A stretch of 64,000 bases of DNA from assembly GCA_020631735.1 (NCBI GenBank), contig CM036159.1, forward strand, positions 97,208,701 through 97,272,700, given 5' to 3'. The position numbers were made by a program, and so were the translations under genes. Of the stretch, positions 33,309 to 45,715 are shown piece by piece (position 1 is the first letter of the stretch; each line of letters starts with the position of its first letter). The notes beneath the pieces were generated by a model that was not told the origin of the DNA, did no database searches, and saw only the letters and a list, made by a program, of their open reading frames with translations. The stretch comes from Saccharum officinarum. Its lineage: Eukaryota; Streptophyta; Magnoliopsida; Poales; Poaceae.

Positions 33309-34553
33309 ATGTCGTACAATCTCCGTCGGGGTCGTGGCAATGAGGATGAGGAGCAGCCACCCCCTCCGCCACCACCTACCCCGGCTGAGTTAATGCAGAC
33401 CGTGGTCGAAGGGCAGCGCATGCTGGCTGATGCTATGCGTCAGCTTGCCAACCGGGAGGCTCGTCCTGGCTACCAGGGCCCAGAACCCAATCAATACAGT
33501 GATTTCAAGGACTTTCTGGATACTAAGCCCCCGCTCTTTAAGGAGGCGGAGGAACCACTGCAAGCTGATGAGTGGTTGAACACTATTGAACAAAAATTTC
33601 GTCTGCTTCGCTTGACGGATGAACTAAAGACTGAATATGCTTCTCATCAATTGCATGGTCCAGCGGGTATTTGGTGGAGCCACTATCGTTCCACACTGCC
33701 TGCAAATGTTCCGATTGCTTGGGACCAGTTTAAGGCTGCATTCCATGGAAACTATATTTCTCCAGGTCTTATGGCTATCAAGCACACAGAATTCATGAGG
33801 CTGTCGCAGGGAAATAAAAGCTTGACCGAATATCTACAATCTTTCAACAACCTGGCAAGGTATGCCACTGAGTTTGTGGATACCGATTCCAAGAAAATTG
33901 CTAGCTTTAAAAGAGGCCTAGGCCCGAAGCTGATGAAGACTATGGGCACTAGCAAGTGCACTACTTTCAATGAATTTATCAGTGATGCTCTGACTCAAGA
34001 GAACAATAATGCTATCTATTCTGCCTCTAAGAGCCGCAAAAGGGCCATTGAGGCGAGTGCTTCACAGTCTCGAGCTCCAGCTGCCCCGAGGGCTCCTTCT
34101 CGCCCTCCTGCCACAAATGCTAAGTTCCGTCCTCCACAAAAGAAGGCGCCAGTGAAGACTGGGTTTCGTAAGGCATATACAGTGGCTCTGCCAAAGAGTC
34201 ATTCGGGCCAAGGCAGCTCCAGTGTCCCTCCTAGCAACATGCCTTGCTGGAACTGCAACAAGCCAGGCCATTGGTCCAGGAACTGTCCTTACCCTAAGAA
34301 GAATGTCAACCAAGGTGGCCATCAGGGGCACGCTCATTATAACAGTATCGAGGAAATTCCATCTGGTGAGGTTGTCACCGCTGGTAAGTTCCTAGTTGAC
34401 CAACATCCTGCAGTGGTACTTTTTGATTCGGGTGCTTCGCATTCCTTTATCAGTCCTAAGTTTGCATCAGAGTTTGTACACAAATTGCATACTGTTGAAG
34501 GTGGGGGTTATTGTATTAGCGCAGCAAGTGGGAATATTTCACAAATAAAGTAG
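33309..34553 (+). CDS. Element B gag with zinc knuckle and start of protease
   Basis: MSYNLRRGRGNEDEEQ begins a 414-residue frame. Order: Pro-rich N-terminus; retrotransposon gag core (WLNTIEQKFRLL, ASHQLHGPAGIWW, FKAAFHGNYISPG, SLTEYLQSFNNLARY) at residues ~75-200; basic linker; CCHC zinc knuckle CWNCNKPGHWSRNC at ~313-326; and the protease active-site motif VLFDSGASHSFISP with the Asp at ~373. The frame stops at 34551-34553 just past the protease start, where the family continues into pol. A frameshift close to 34545 is the likely cause, so gag is intact but Gag-Pol is not. Gag packages element RNA and reverse-transcription enzymes into cytoplasmic particles. Confidence 0.92.
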   Translation: MSYNLRRGRGNEDEEQPPPPPPPTPAELMQTVVEGQRMLADAMRQLANREARPGYQGPEPNQYSDFKDFLDTKPPLFKEAEEPLQADEWLNTIEQKFRLLRLTDELKTEYASHQLHGPAGIWWSHYRSTLPANVPIAWDQFKAAFHGNYISPGLMAIKHTEFMRLSQGNKSLTEYLQSFNNLARYATEFVDTDSKKIASFKRGLGPKLMKTMGTSKCTTFNEFISDALTQENNNAIYSASKSRKRAIEASASQSRAPAAPRAPSRPPATNAKFRPPQKKAPVKTGFRKAYTVALPKSHSGQGSSSVPPSNMPCWNCNKPGHWSRNCPYPKKNVNQGGHQGHAHYNSIEEIPSGEVVTAGKFLVDQHPAVVLFDSGASHSFISPKFASEFVHKLHTVEGGGYCISAASGNISQIK

Positions 34554-35517
34554 TGGGGATCTTGAGCTTGAGATAGAAGGGCGAAAGTACTCGCTTGCCT
34601 TAGTGGTTTTTGCCGGGTTTAGGCATAGATGTTATTCTGGGCATGAATTGGATGAGTTAGAATGGGGTACTCATTGATACATCCACGCGGGTAGTTATGC
34701 TCAGAGATCCTACAGATCAAAAGGTTTCTGTACAACTTCCTAGAAAAGTTGATTGTCTGGGGAAGTTCATGCTGTGCAAGCAAAGGCGTTGGCCGAAATT
34801 CCAGTAGTAAGTGAGTTTCCGGATGTTTTTCCCGATGACTTGCCGGGCTCCCTCCGGATCGGGATGTGGAGTTAAAATTGAGTTGTTGCCTGGCACGGCT
34901 CCCATCTCTAGAGACCCTATAGGATGCCTCCGAATGAACTAGCTGAACTTAAGGTGCAATTGAATGAACTATTGAAGAAGGGGTGATTCGTCCTAGTTCG
35001 TCGCCGTGGGGATGTCCTGCCATCTGTAAAGAAGAAGGATCAGTCGTTGCGGATGTGCGTAGATTATAGACCTCTCAATGCAGTCACTGTCAAAAATAAA
35101 GTACCCTCTACCACGTATCGACATCTTGTTCGATCAGTTGTCTAAAGCTAAAGTTTTTCTCAAGATCGATCTAAGATCTGGCTACATCAAATTAAAATCC
35201 GCCCGGAAGATGTTCCAAAAACTGCCTTCTCTACCAGATACGGTCTTTATGAGTATCTGTTATGTCTTCGGCTTGACAAATGCCCCCGCACACTTCATGT
35301 ACTTGATGAATTCGGTGTTATGCCTGAATTGGACAAGTTTGTGGTGGTATTTATTGATGACATCCTGGTATATTCTTGTGAAGAGGAAGATCACGCTGAA
35401 CATCTGCGTATTAGTCCTCACAAGACTGCGTGAACATCACTTTATGCAAAGTTCAGTAAGTGCGAATTCTGGCTCGTGAAGTACTTTTCTTGGCATGTGT
35501 TGTCTGATGGAGGAATT
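34554..35517 (+). pseudogene. Element B protease/RT remnant, frameshifted, cut by gap
   Basis: Fragments in changing frames show the later protease (VILGMNWM-like region near 34630), the RT start ([12 protein letters not shown] near 35053), [18 protein letters not shown] at 35104, [15 protein letters not shown] at ~35269, and the RT catalytic FIDDILVYS at ~35350. At least four frame changes are needed, so RT is dead. It ends at the gap. Same clade as element A. Confidence 0.85.
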
Positions 35518-35617
35518 NNNNNNNNNNNNNNNNNNNNNNNNNNNNNNNNNNNNNNNNNNNNNNNNNNNNNNNNNNNNNNNNNNNNNNNNNNNNNNNNNNN
35601 NNNNNNNNNNNNNNNNN
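35518..35617. other. Assembly gap (100 N)
   Basis: One hundred N separate element B's RT from unrelated hAT-flanking sequence, so the missing RNase H, integrase and 3' LTR of B may lie in or beyond the gap. Confidence 0.99.
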
Positions 35618-36156
35618 AAGATACTTTATCGAAACCTTCCCCTTGATACTTGACCCTTGTACTTGATACAATTTCCTAAAAGAAAGAAAGAAAAAGAATT
35701 AACAGAATTCTGATATTTAATCTCCACACAGATATCGTTCTGAACAAAAGAAATCACAGGAAACATAAGCCAGAACTCATGCCCCTAAGAAAGCACATGT
35801 CTGTTCATGCTCTCCTGATAATTGTCAAGCCAGAAATAATCAAGCATCAGGTAATTTTACATAGAATAAACATAGAAGATGAAGACATACAAATACCAAT
35901 TATATGCAGTACAGGCTTGTTCAGCTGCATACACAGATGCAATTGACGTTTCTATGGTGTGTACAGATGCCAACCATCATGTCTTAGGTATACAGATGCC
36001 AACCATCATATTAAATAGAAGGATTTAACAAACAAAATTGTAGTACTTTAGAAATAGATCATAAAAGAGCTAAGGCTATGAGGACTAAAGAGGTAAGGCT
36101 ACTCTATACTGAATTTAACAATCCAGAAATTGCATAGCTGAGTGCATTCCTTAACA
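35618..36156. other. 3' flank of the hAT transposase, no gene
   Basis: AT-rich sequence with a short imperfect repeat (acagatgccaaccatcat twice near 35965-36010). It is probably the 3' non-coding part of the hAT element on the minus strand. The terminal repeat was not found and may be in the gap. Confidence 0.4.
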
Positions 36157-38094
36157 CTAATCATCGTCGCTGTTGTCATCATCCACTTCATCATCTGAAT
36201 TACAATCCTTGAGCCAATCTTTTGTACATATAAGTGCCTCTACTGTTTTCGGACTTAAAGAATTTCTGTATTTGTCAATTATCATACCAGCAGTACTAAA
36301 AGTGGATTCAGAGGCTACTGATGACAAAGGTATTGCTAGAAAGTCACGAGCCATGCTAGCTAGCACCGGGTATTGATCAGATTTTGTTTTCCACCACTTC
36401 AAAATATTAAAATCTTCACCCTCCCTTCCAGAAGCCAATGAATCCTCCAGGTAAGTATCAATTTCACATCTTCTTGAGCGATGAGATCGATTTTGTTGTT
36501 TGTACAAAACAAATTCCATCCTTAACTTACGTCTTGCAGATGACCAGAGAGCATGCTTGTTGATCCAATCACTTCAGGCGAGGAAGAAACATTGCTCTGT
36601 GAACTACTCTGCAACATGCTATCATAATGAGTATAGTATGCTTTAAACCAGATCATAGCATCATTTGTCTCGTTAGAAGCTACCTCCCCTCCATATGCTT
36701 TTGTGAGGTAATATTTTATGAAATGTACTTTGTATCGTGGTCTAGCAGCGATGCAATCAAAAGAACTTTATTAGGCTGATCCCAGTATTTATCAAACTTT
36801 AACTTCATCTCATTACATATGGCCTTCAAAAAGTCATCCTTTGGTTGCTCTCATCAAGGAGTAGTTCTCTTATCCCCAAATCTCTTCAAGATATATATGT
36901 GCAGTTGGATACTTATGCATAGAGAATTCTCTTGTTGCATCAGCAAAGTTTTGCAAGAACTTACAAACTCTAATAGCCAAGTCCCATTGTTCCAAGTTAG
37001 GCCCTGGAATACTTTGCAAATCAGCATAGCGTGCCAATACATCTTTATACTTAATAGCTTCCTCCACATGTCATATGTGGAGTTCCATCTAGTCGAAACA
37101 TCAAGAATGAATCTCCTCTTACGTGGAAGCCCAAATTGTTGTGGAAGGGTGTTAAAAAACTGTAGGCGGGAGCTAGATGAGGAAAGATGCTTTATGACAT
37201 TCCTAATTGGCTCAATGGCACCCCGAATAATTTTCATACCATCTTGGACAATTAAGTTCAGAATATGGGCTGCCATCTCACATGAAGGTCCAGACCTCTA
37301 AATGGCATATGTGCCCAAAGTGAGCTTTTCAACTTTCCCACAGCTTTGTCATTAGATGTGGCATTATCAAGAGTAAAAGCAAAAGCTCTATTTGATAGAT
37401 CCCACTCATAAAGACATTCCATGATTGTACTATGAATTGCAGTGGAGTTGTGTGGATGAGGAACTTGTTTAAAATTGAGATGACTGTGAAGCTTAAATTC
37501 TTCATCTATGTAATGAGCAGTCAAACAAATATAACCAAGTTCCTGGACTGATGTCCACATATCAGTGGTGAAACTGACACGAGAATCCAAAGAAGCAAAG
37601 CAACTCATAATTTTTCTTCTTTCATCACCATATACAGCCATGCAATCATTCTTAAGTGTCTTCCTGCCATGAACTTCAAGGCTAGGGTGAGCTGATTTCA
37701 TCATTTTCTTAAAGAATTTGTCTTCTATCTTTTTAAAAGCAACATTTGCACTGATCCAAAACTTTGTCATAAAATCTCTAGTGATTTTTGGGTCCACTAT
37801 GAAATTACTTGCATCTGTAGTGGAGGCATTACTTGCAAATATTGAACTACGATCAATATCTGGGGGGATTTGCTTGCAGCTCACCATAATGTGGTTCCTC
37901 AGATGAGATATACCAGTACCTTGATTGTTCGACAATCTTGCTTGGCAGTGAATGCACATTACTTTCCCTTCAAGAGGTAATTCTTCAAAATGGTTCCAGA
38001 CAACAAACCTTTTCTTTCCTCTACGGCTAGAAAGTTGCGAGACTTCATCACCACCTTCGCCATTAATTTGCAAAGCACTTCCACTATGCGACAT
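36157..38094 (-). pseudogene. hAT transposase (RICESLEEPER/Ac-like), frameshifted
   Basis: From ATG 38094 (MSHSGSALQ) the minus strand encodes a BED zinc finger (KRFVVWNHFEEL, CIHCQARL, HLRNH; residues ~20-75) and then the central transposase (FTTDMWTSVQELGYICL, AFTLDNATSNDKAVGKL). The chain continues in other frames (AAHILNLIVQDG, DVSTRWNSTYDMW, DVLARYADLQSIPGPNLEQW). The C-terminal hAT dimerisation domain (DFLAIPLSSVASESTFST, RNSLSPKTVEALIC) lies at 36157-36519. One-base losses near 37276, 37062 and 36870 and others around 36700 break the frame, so it is inactive. Length without breaks would be about 640-650 residues, normal for the family. Confidence 0.9.
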
Positions 38095-39111
38095 CTTCAC
38101 AATTGCTCTGTAAGGAATAAGACAATAAGGTACAAGCATTATTAATTTGTACCGGGCAAACAACAATGTTTTTGAGGTATGATGACTAGCCTTAGCTTGC
38201 AAAAGGAAACAATAATGTGACATAGCACATCAGGTAACATTATTTTGAGGTGTTTCTGTGATAGCTGAATTTCAAGAACTTGAAGTTACACAGGAAAGCA
38301 TTATGAGAGTTTATTGCATAATCTTCCTATTTTTTCCTGTACTGAATGTGCTTTGATTTTACCCCAAGCTGAATGTCATCTTCACATATATATTACTGTC
38401 CTATAGCAGTAGCTGGTATAACTCTCATAACATAAATATATGTATATATTTGATACATACAGGATTCTTTTTTGATAAAAAGGCTATGTAGTCCAAGAAC
38501 AACTGAAGAAGAACTTGAGTGTCTTACCTCTGAAGAAGACGAAGCAGTCCAAGAACAACTGATGGAAGGAGCTGCTCCCTTCGGTTCAGATCAGAGACGA
38601 TGAAGGGCTTCTCGACTGCAAGCCAAGAGTCGCTCTCCCAATCTACCCATGCCCCTGCCGGATGAACATAGACCCACTGTACTTCTGAATCTTTGACGAA
38701 GCTTAGGGTTAGTGGTGGGAGATGTCCACGATGGGCATGGGCTGGGAAGCGGGCGGTGGCTCAGAGCGTCGGGAGACGGCCACCGTGGTGGGGGAGAGGA
38801 TCTAGCCGAGCGGGTGGATGAGTCTGGTGATGCCGTCAAGCAGGACACGCGATGTGCGCGGTGAAGGCGCTACCGCCGCCAACCCACCAGGGAGAGGCAG
38901 CGGGAGGGGAGGGAAGGGGAGATGTCTAGCGGATTTTGGATATGCAGTTCAGTTTATCTAATCCAATCCAGTGGGTTTGGGTGCGTGGCAATAGACGTCC
39001 GTATCCATACATCACCCATCCGTTTCAATCCAGAATGGGTTGAGTCCGTTTGGACTGTGGATGTTCCAAATCCACTTCCAGGTTTATACATGCATAATAT
39101 CCAAATGATCA
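38095..39111 (-). other. hAT 5' non-coding region and right flank
   Basis: The sequence upstream of the transposase is first AT-rich (possible intron) and then GC-rich at 38530-38930, which fits a non-coding first exon and promoter. 38935-39080 has ccaatccagtgggtttggg / gaatgggttgagtccg, typical of hAT subterminal sequence. The exact terminal inverted repeat was not identified. Confidence 0.45.
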
Positions 39112-40287
39112 TAACAGGGGTAAACAGTTGTAGTTCAAGATAGTGGACACACACACTTATACTAGTCAAGAGATTCCTACACTCAAGAATAAAGAATAAA
39201 AGAATGTCCTAGTTAGGAGTAGAGGGTTCTATATAGTTAGATTGCTATGAGCTAAGTTATGATACATGTACACAAAATAGTACTAGGTATGTGTGAGGTG
39301 GATCGGGAGGCCACTGAGTGCTGGTCTGCCAGCAACCTCATGTGACAATTTACGTACTCCTACACCATGGCTAAACGTGGGGGAATTCAAGGGATGAATA
39401 GGGTTGTCACCACCTACCACCTACCCCTAGACCGTGGGACATGAAATCCATTCACCTGCCACTATATACCTGGGCACCTCGCCCGCATATATAATGACCA
39501 TCCAAGTCCCCCGGGTCTCCAACCCTATGGATCGATAGGTAAGAGACATGGGCGTACCCAAAAGCATGATGAACCACCCCGTCAACATACAAATAGCTCT
39601 ACTCATGAACATGATATGAGAGTGAAGCTCCTAAGCCAACTTAGCATATACATGATATGTAAACTATAGACTAGTCTAAATATCACATATAGACTAAGTA
39701 GACTATACATAGCCAAGTATGAAATGAGCATAACATATGAAGTGTATACTAGCACACATATCATAAACATGTCAATATGACTATACTCTAGTTCATAGCA
39801 TCTACTATATGAATATAAGAACAAAGCTAATTGAAAGAACATGATGAATATAAGAATGAAATGATTCATCTTTATTCTCACTAAATCCTACCAAGGAGCC
39901 AAGCTCTCCTTGTAGCTTCTCTTCTCCTCTTCTACTATTTCCTAACCTAAGCTAAGCTAAAGAAGAGGTGGAGAGGGAGTGAGGAGCTCTCTTGAGCTAG
40001 TGGAGTGTGGTATGGGTCGTGTGTGCTGTGTGTGTGTTAGGGGGAGCCTTCCTCCTTCTTATATAGGGTGGAGACAGGCGGTTGTGGAGGGAATATTCCT
40101 AAGCGCACCCCCCGCACCATCCTCCTCTCCATCAATACTGTCAGCACGAGCGAGGCAGGCCAAGGCGGTGCCACGAGGGGCGCGGCCGCGCCCTGGGTGC
40201 GCGCGCGCCTGGGCCGGCCCCCCTCGGGCCCATCTTCACATGGCTGCCTCTCCTCTGCTCCTAGAGCGCTATGGCATGGTGGGGGTA
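39112..40287 (-). mobile_element. LTR-like repeat, inverted relative of 41979-43642
   Basis: Blocks such as caacctcatgtgacaattta, ctcctacacca...cgtggggga, and ggagccaagctctccttg match, in inverted orientation, the sequence at ~42440-43330. A TATA-like tcttatatagg (40058) corresponds to cctatataaag at 42436. The left part expected from the other copy is missing, probably because of the hAT or a deletion. The minus strand is the presumed sense. Confidence 0.65.
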
Positions 40288-40780
40288 GGATCTCTTAGAA
40301 GGTTAAGGAGGCCTAGAGTGGGGTGAATAGGCCTGTAAAAATTTAACTCCAAATTCTATCAGTAGACAGGGCAGCACTGCTGGCCTTATAGGGTGGCACT
40401 ACCGGCCTACGAATAATGCTTAGATAGAAAAGAGATTTCACAGAGAGTAAACTGAATCTATGAGCTACATAGTCTTGCAATATGAAGATAAAGTCCAACT
40501 CGAAGACTGGATACCACAGAACCCTAGCGTAAGAGTAGATCGAGCTCACAAACCCTAAAATCAGTTAAGCAAGAATAAGAACCAGCAAGAACACACAAAG
40601 ACACAAAGATTTATCCCATGGTTCAGCTCACCACCAAGGTTTAGGCCTAAGTCCATGTTGTTGAGGAAGCCACAAAAGGCTTAGGCTTGCCACAAAGGCT
40701 TGCCCTACCCTCGTTCTCAAATCAAGAGAATGAACTTGTTTCGTAGGCTTGTGATGTAGTGGGAGAGGTGGTGTTAACTC
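40288..40780 (+). mobile_element. Degenerate LTR fragment related to the tgtaaggtcc family
   Basis: aggcctagagtggggtgaataggcctgt resembles the opening of the LTRs at 14963 and 62179 (ggctagagggg..gtgaatagcc), and gatttatcccatggttcagctcac matches gaatttatcccgaggttcactt at ~15268. It is truncated on the right before the MULE. Confidence 0.45.
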
Positions 40781-40788
40781 GTGTCACA

Positions 40789-41970
40789 ATGGATGGCATT
40801 GATTTCCCTCCTTGGTAAGTGCTTAATGAACTGAGCTGTGTAGGATGAATTGAAGGAGTTTGGTAGCGTCTAATTCCTCATTTCTTTGATTGTTTACCAT
40901 GATGCCAGGATCGATCCCGACAATGCGTTTAGACTAGTCATTAAGGTTGCTAAATTTGTTGCAGATGGCGAGTATGGGCTAGTTGAAATGGCAAAGAAGA
41001 AGCATGACTTATGGTTGGATAGAAACTGTCAGTACTCTATGGCCCAATTCCATGAGGATTTAGCAACAAAGATAATCCGGGGGCCATCTTAAACACTTGC
41101 AGTGTGGGTTCTTGACCAAGATACTGGGTCTGAGTGGAAGATTAGGAGGGATGAGCACTTTCAATAGATGATTAGGGATAGATGGGATGAGAGGTTGGCT
41201 CTTATTGCAGTAGATGTTGTGAGTAAGGATGGTTCTAATGGAAATGCTAGCTCTGGTGCTTCTAAAGGTAGATGTGTCTCTAGTGTCATCAGTGGGCCAA
41301 ATGGAGGCCCAAATGTTGTGGTTGATGATGCTGAAGGTTGTGGTGATACATGCAGTTCCCCAGAACAAACACCGAGTGATTTGCCTATAGCAGTTGACTA
41401 GACTACTCTAACAATAATAGGACAGGCTGATGATGATGGTTTAGCAAAAGAAGTTGTTGATGAAGACAAGGTTTATAAGGCAATGGGATTCAAAGAGTCA
41501 GAGGCAACAACAGAGGAAGGTAGACAAGAGGTGCCCATCCCAGCTATGTTAGCAGAGATGCAGGCTGATATGAGTGAAGTAGCTGTTAATGTTGATGACA
41601 CAGTAGATGAAGAACCAATGCATGAATGGGATAGGGATAATCCTTATATGAGTGTTGGCATATTGTATCCCAGCATGAAGGAGTTTAGGCTAGTGTTAGG
41701 CAGCATGCTATAGTTAAGTAATTTGAGTATGATACTGAGCATTCAGACAAAGAAAGGTTCAGGGCTAATTGTTCTGCTCTTGGCTGCCCATGGATTCTTA
41801 GAGCTAGACCCAACATGATGGCAGTGTCAAGGTATAATTTTTTTGATAGTTGAATAACATCTTTATATTTTTGTTTTGTTGAATGTTGCTATTGTATTGT
41901 CCTCATTTTTCCTCTTAGTTTCAATATGCAGATACAAATCAACCAGGGGGTCCATAATTATGCATCTACA
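40789..41970 (+). pseudogene. MuDR-type MULE transposase, N-terminal half
   Basis: A possible first exon (MDGIDFPP, ATG at 40789, donor at 40815) precedes RIDPDNAFRLVIKVAKFV, a typical mudrA-like start. Acidic linker frames follow, then the MuDR DNA-binding domain: YMSVGILYPSMKEFR, with FRANCSALGCPWILRA around 41760-41810 in another frame. An intron (donor 41832, acceptor ending 41931) leads to QINQGVHNYAST, where the coding sequence is cut by an LTR-like insertion. Frameshifts and stops (e.g. 41092, 41399, 41711) show decay. Transposase of this family moves Mutator-like elements by a DDE mechanism in the nucleus. Confidence 0.8.
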
Positions 41971-41978
41971 TAAAGGGT

Positions 41979-43642
41979 TGTCGTTGGCGGTCCTTATCGA
42001 CATATTTATAACGCCAACATAAGTCTAAAAAGGGAAGAACTATATGTTTTTACACACATATACCTTTGCTACTAACCGAATTCCACTTGTACTGGAAGAA
42101 TTATCACTCTGCAGGAATTTACACCAAATACAAGTGAAAAGTATCGAAAAGGCGCCACTCGAGAAAGCGCAATTATCAAAGAAGGGAAAGAAGCCCAACC
42201 AGAGAACAAACTAGGGCCAACCCACATCAGCACCAAGGAATAGGCCCAGAGAGCAGCCCACAGCGCGAAGCGGAGGCTAGGCCAGGCCACCTCAGGCGTT
42301 GGCATGCTAGGGGCACGGCCGCACCCTACCCTCTACCGCCTGGCCCCACTCTGTTGTGGCAGTTCCCTCATAAATGGGCGCTGGCGGTGCGGGGGTGGAT
42401 TCGGGGAATATCCCTCCAACCGACTGGGCCAAGCCCCTATATAAAGAGGGGGAGGGGTGCCTCACTCACACACACCCCATTTGGAGCTCACCTCCACCTC
42501 TCCACTCCTCATTCTCTAGCTTAGTAGTAGTAGTAGTGTAGTATTTTGGAGTTAGGCAAAGCTATCAAGGAGGGCTTGGCTCCTTGGAAGAAAGGATCAT
42601 TGGTATGAATATAAATGTTGTTTTTTTCAAAGTCATGCGCTCATTTCATATATATAGTTGTGCCATAGAACTAGAGTATAGTTTTCATGTTATATTCGTG
42701 ACATATGAACTAGCATGTAGTTTGTGTGTTATGATCTTAACATGTTCTTTTGACATGATCATATCATATGAACTAGACTATAGTTTCTATGCTATGATTT
42801 CATCATATAGAATCTTATGCTTAAACTTTCATGCTATATATATGATGAGGATTAGAGCTAAGTTGAGGTGGCGGTTCGTCATGCCTTCGGGTATGCCCAT
42901 GTCCTATGCTTGTTGATCCGTAGGGTCAGAGTCCTAGGGGGATGTAGGTAATTTTCTTGTAAGTGAGCGTGGTGCCCGAGTACAAGGGAACAGGCGGATG
43001 CATTTCTCTTTCTTCGGTTGAGGGGTAGGCGATAGGTAGTGACAGCCCTGTCCGTCCCTTGCAATCCCCCACGTTCGTCTATGGTGTAGGAGTCTAAATT
43101 GTCACATGAGGTTGCTGCAAACCAGTACTTGGTGGCCTCCTCACCCATCTCATGCCTAGTTCTAACTCTTAATGTATAATCATCATTGTTCTTTGTATGG
43201 CTATATTAGACATGCCTGCTCCACTTAGGAACATTCTTTTATTCTTTGTTTTCCTTTTATCCTTGAGGTTGGCCCAAGTGTGTGTCACACTATCTTAAAC
43301 TTATCATGACTTACCCCTATATTGAGTAACTGGTATATTATGCAGTCATGTTATCTTGTCCATGTCCCTACTAGAGACTTTTACACCATGCCTTCCTTTG
43401 GAAAAAATATAAATGAACGATACCCGAATACTTTCAGGTGAAATGCTACAATGATAGATCCGTGAGCTTGCAGATAATCTCTGTAAACATTATGACCTAT
43501 CAGTTGACATTCCTTAGTGTCGTTGCTAAGATACACCAATCCTAGTAGCAATGCTAGGGAATACCAATAGGCATTTCTGACACCGTTACCATGGGTGGAC
43601 CTAAACCTCCATTCTTGGTGATCGTGTTAAGAAATGCCAACA
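41979..43642 (+). mobile_element. LTR-like insertion splitting the MULE transposase
   Basis: The insertion begins near tgtcgttggcggtcc and ends near gaaatgccaaca. The ending matches the terminus of the Athila-like LTRs in this window (tgttggcatttctta read in reverse). MULE coding sequence resumes at 43643 exactly where it was left. TATA-like cctatataaag is at 42436. The target duplication is imperfect (gttg at most), so the borders are approximate. It carries no internal coding region and is probably a solo LTR. Confidence 0.65.
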
Positions 43643-45715
43643 GTTGTAAGAAAGATGGCATCTATAGGTTGGGTGGCAGAGAGAGCAATCCCACTCCTCA
43701 AGAAGAACCCTCAAATGGGGGCAAAAGAACTCCAAGAAGAGCTGAATTACAAGTACAAGATTGAGATCCTATATTAGACAGTGTACAATGGGAGGGTGAG
43801 AGCAACTGATAAGCTATTTGGTAAGTGGGATGTTTCCTTTGATTGGTTGTATAGGTTTAAGGCTGAGATAGAGTTGAGATCTCCTAGGAGTGTTGTAGAG
43901 ATAGATACTGTCACTGATCCTAATGATGGTAAGATTAGGTTTAGCAGATTCTTCTATTAATTCAAAGCTAGTATAGATGGATTTTTGAATGGCTGCAGGC
44001 CTTACATCAGTGTAGATTCCACAGCACTAAATGGGATGTGGAATGACCACATGCCTACAGCCTTAGCTCTAGGTGGCCATAATTGTATGTTTCCTGTGGC
44101 CTTTGGATTGTTTGACTCAGAGGCAAAGGAGAACTGGGTTTGGTTTATGGAACAACTTAGGAAGGTCATTGGTCCATGGATAAGCTAGCTATCTACACTG
44201 ATGCATGTAAAGGGTTGGAGTTAGCTGTTAGAATAGTATTTCCATAGGCAGAGAAGAGAGAATGCTTCAGGCACTTAATGGAGAACATGAAGAAATACTA
44301 TAGTGGTGATGTGTATGGCAAAAATATGTGGCCTGCATCTAGAGCCTATTTAGCACACAAATTCAAGTATTTCTTTGATAAAGTCTTGGAAGCAAGTCTA
44401 GATGTGCAGGCTTGGCTGACAGAACATCATCCTTTTCTGTGGGCTAGAAGTAAATTCTCAGATGACATCAAGTGTGACTATATCAACAATAATTTAGTAG
44501 AATCATGGAATGCTTGGATCAAAGAGCACAAAGACCTACCTTGCATTGCATGGCAGATGCAATTAGAGAGAAGAGAATGATCTTTTGCCAAAAGGAGGAA
44601 GATTTCAAGGGCACTAGCACCTGGTATACTACCTGGGATCATCCATCAACTGAATGCAGCTTCAAGGGGACTAGGACACTTAAACATTTCCAAGGGCCAC
44701 CCAAATCAAGCTAAGGTTACATAAATCTACAAGGACAAAGAAGTTAGAAGGCATGTGGTGTACCTAACCTAGAAAGCTTGCACATGTAGGCAGTGGCAGA
44801 TAACTGGTTAGCCATGTCCACATGCCTTGGCTGTGATTACCAGTAGTAGGCAACCAGACATGGGGCAATATGTGGACCAGTACTACTCAGTTCAAAAGTT
44901 CCAAGCATCATATGATGGCATAACTCCTAACATCATAGATAGGAACCAATGTCCTAAGGTGGACAAAGGCTTCAAAGTGTACCCTCCATGCCAGAAGAAG
45001 AGAGAACAAGGAAGACTAAGGAAAAATAGGATCAAGTCTGCAAGGGAGACAGGTTGTAAGGCAACTAGGCAAGTGAGGTGTCCTAGCTGCAAAGAGTATG
45101 GTCATAGGGGTGATAGCTAGAAATGTGCACTCACTGGCACTAAGAAAAGGTGAATTCTGAACACTTTTTCATTATAATATCAAGCTGATGCTACACTATT
45201 GCAGGAAGAGAACAAAGAAGACCACAGTAAAGGCTGGGAGGAGAAAAGGCAAGAAAGGTACTACTACTGAAGAAGCAACAACTCTAAGGACAAGAGCAGC
45301 TGTAGCAAGGGAAGCAGTAGCAAAAGCCAAGAGGGAAGCACTAGAAGCAGAGCTAAAGGCTGCAGCAGCAAGGGAAGAAGCACAGGCTGCAAGGCATGAA
45401 TTTTCAGCAACACAAGCACATGAGGAGGTAATGGCTTTAGAAGTAGTAGTACCAGAAGCAGCTAATCAGACAACAACAGCTAAGAGGTACTGTTCTTCTT
45501 GAACTCACAGTGAAGTGCATGTGTATGGATTTCCTTTGTAATACATCAATCATGAATAAAAGTTTATTTTGCACAGGTCCTTATTTCCTGAAGATGCACT
45601 GGAAGTTGTAGTGCAGCAAACTAGGAAGATGACTCCTAGGAAGAAGCAGTTGGCAACTATGGTCAAGAAAACACCACGGAAGAAAAGAGGAGGAAAGAAA
45701 AACTCAGCAGCCTGA
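43643..45715 (+). pseudogene. MuDR-type MULE transposase, catalytic and C-terminal half
   Basis: After the insertion come KMASIGWVAERAIPLL, FKAEIELRSPRSVVEIDT, the first catalytic region (CRPYISVDSTALNGMW, ~43995-44040), the second (YTDACKGLE, ~44193-44220), CFRHLMENMKKYY, and a conserved INNNLVESWNAWIKE block. SWIM-like CTCRQW..PCPHALAV follows near 44780-44835, then a zinc knuckle CPSCKEYGHR at ~45082, and a Lys/Ala/Glu-rich coiled tail with a very basic end (KKTPRKKRGGKKNSA). Several stops and frameshifts (e.g. TAG at 45118) and an intron before ~45577 are seen. Domain order is full length for a grass MULE; the copy is inactive. Confidence 0.87.
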
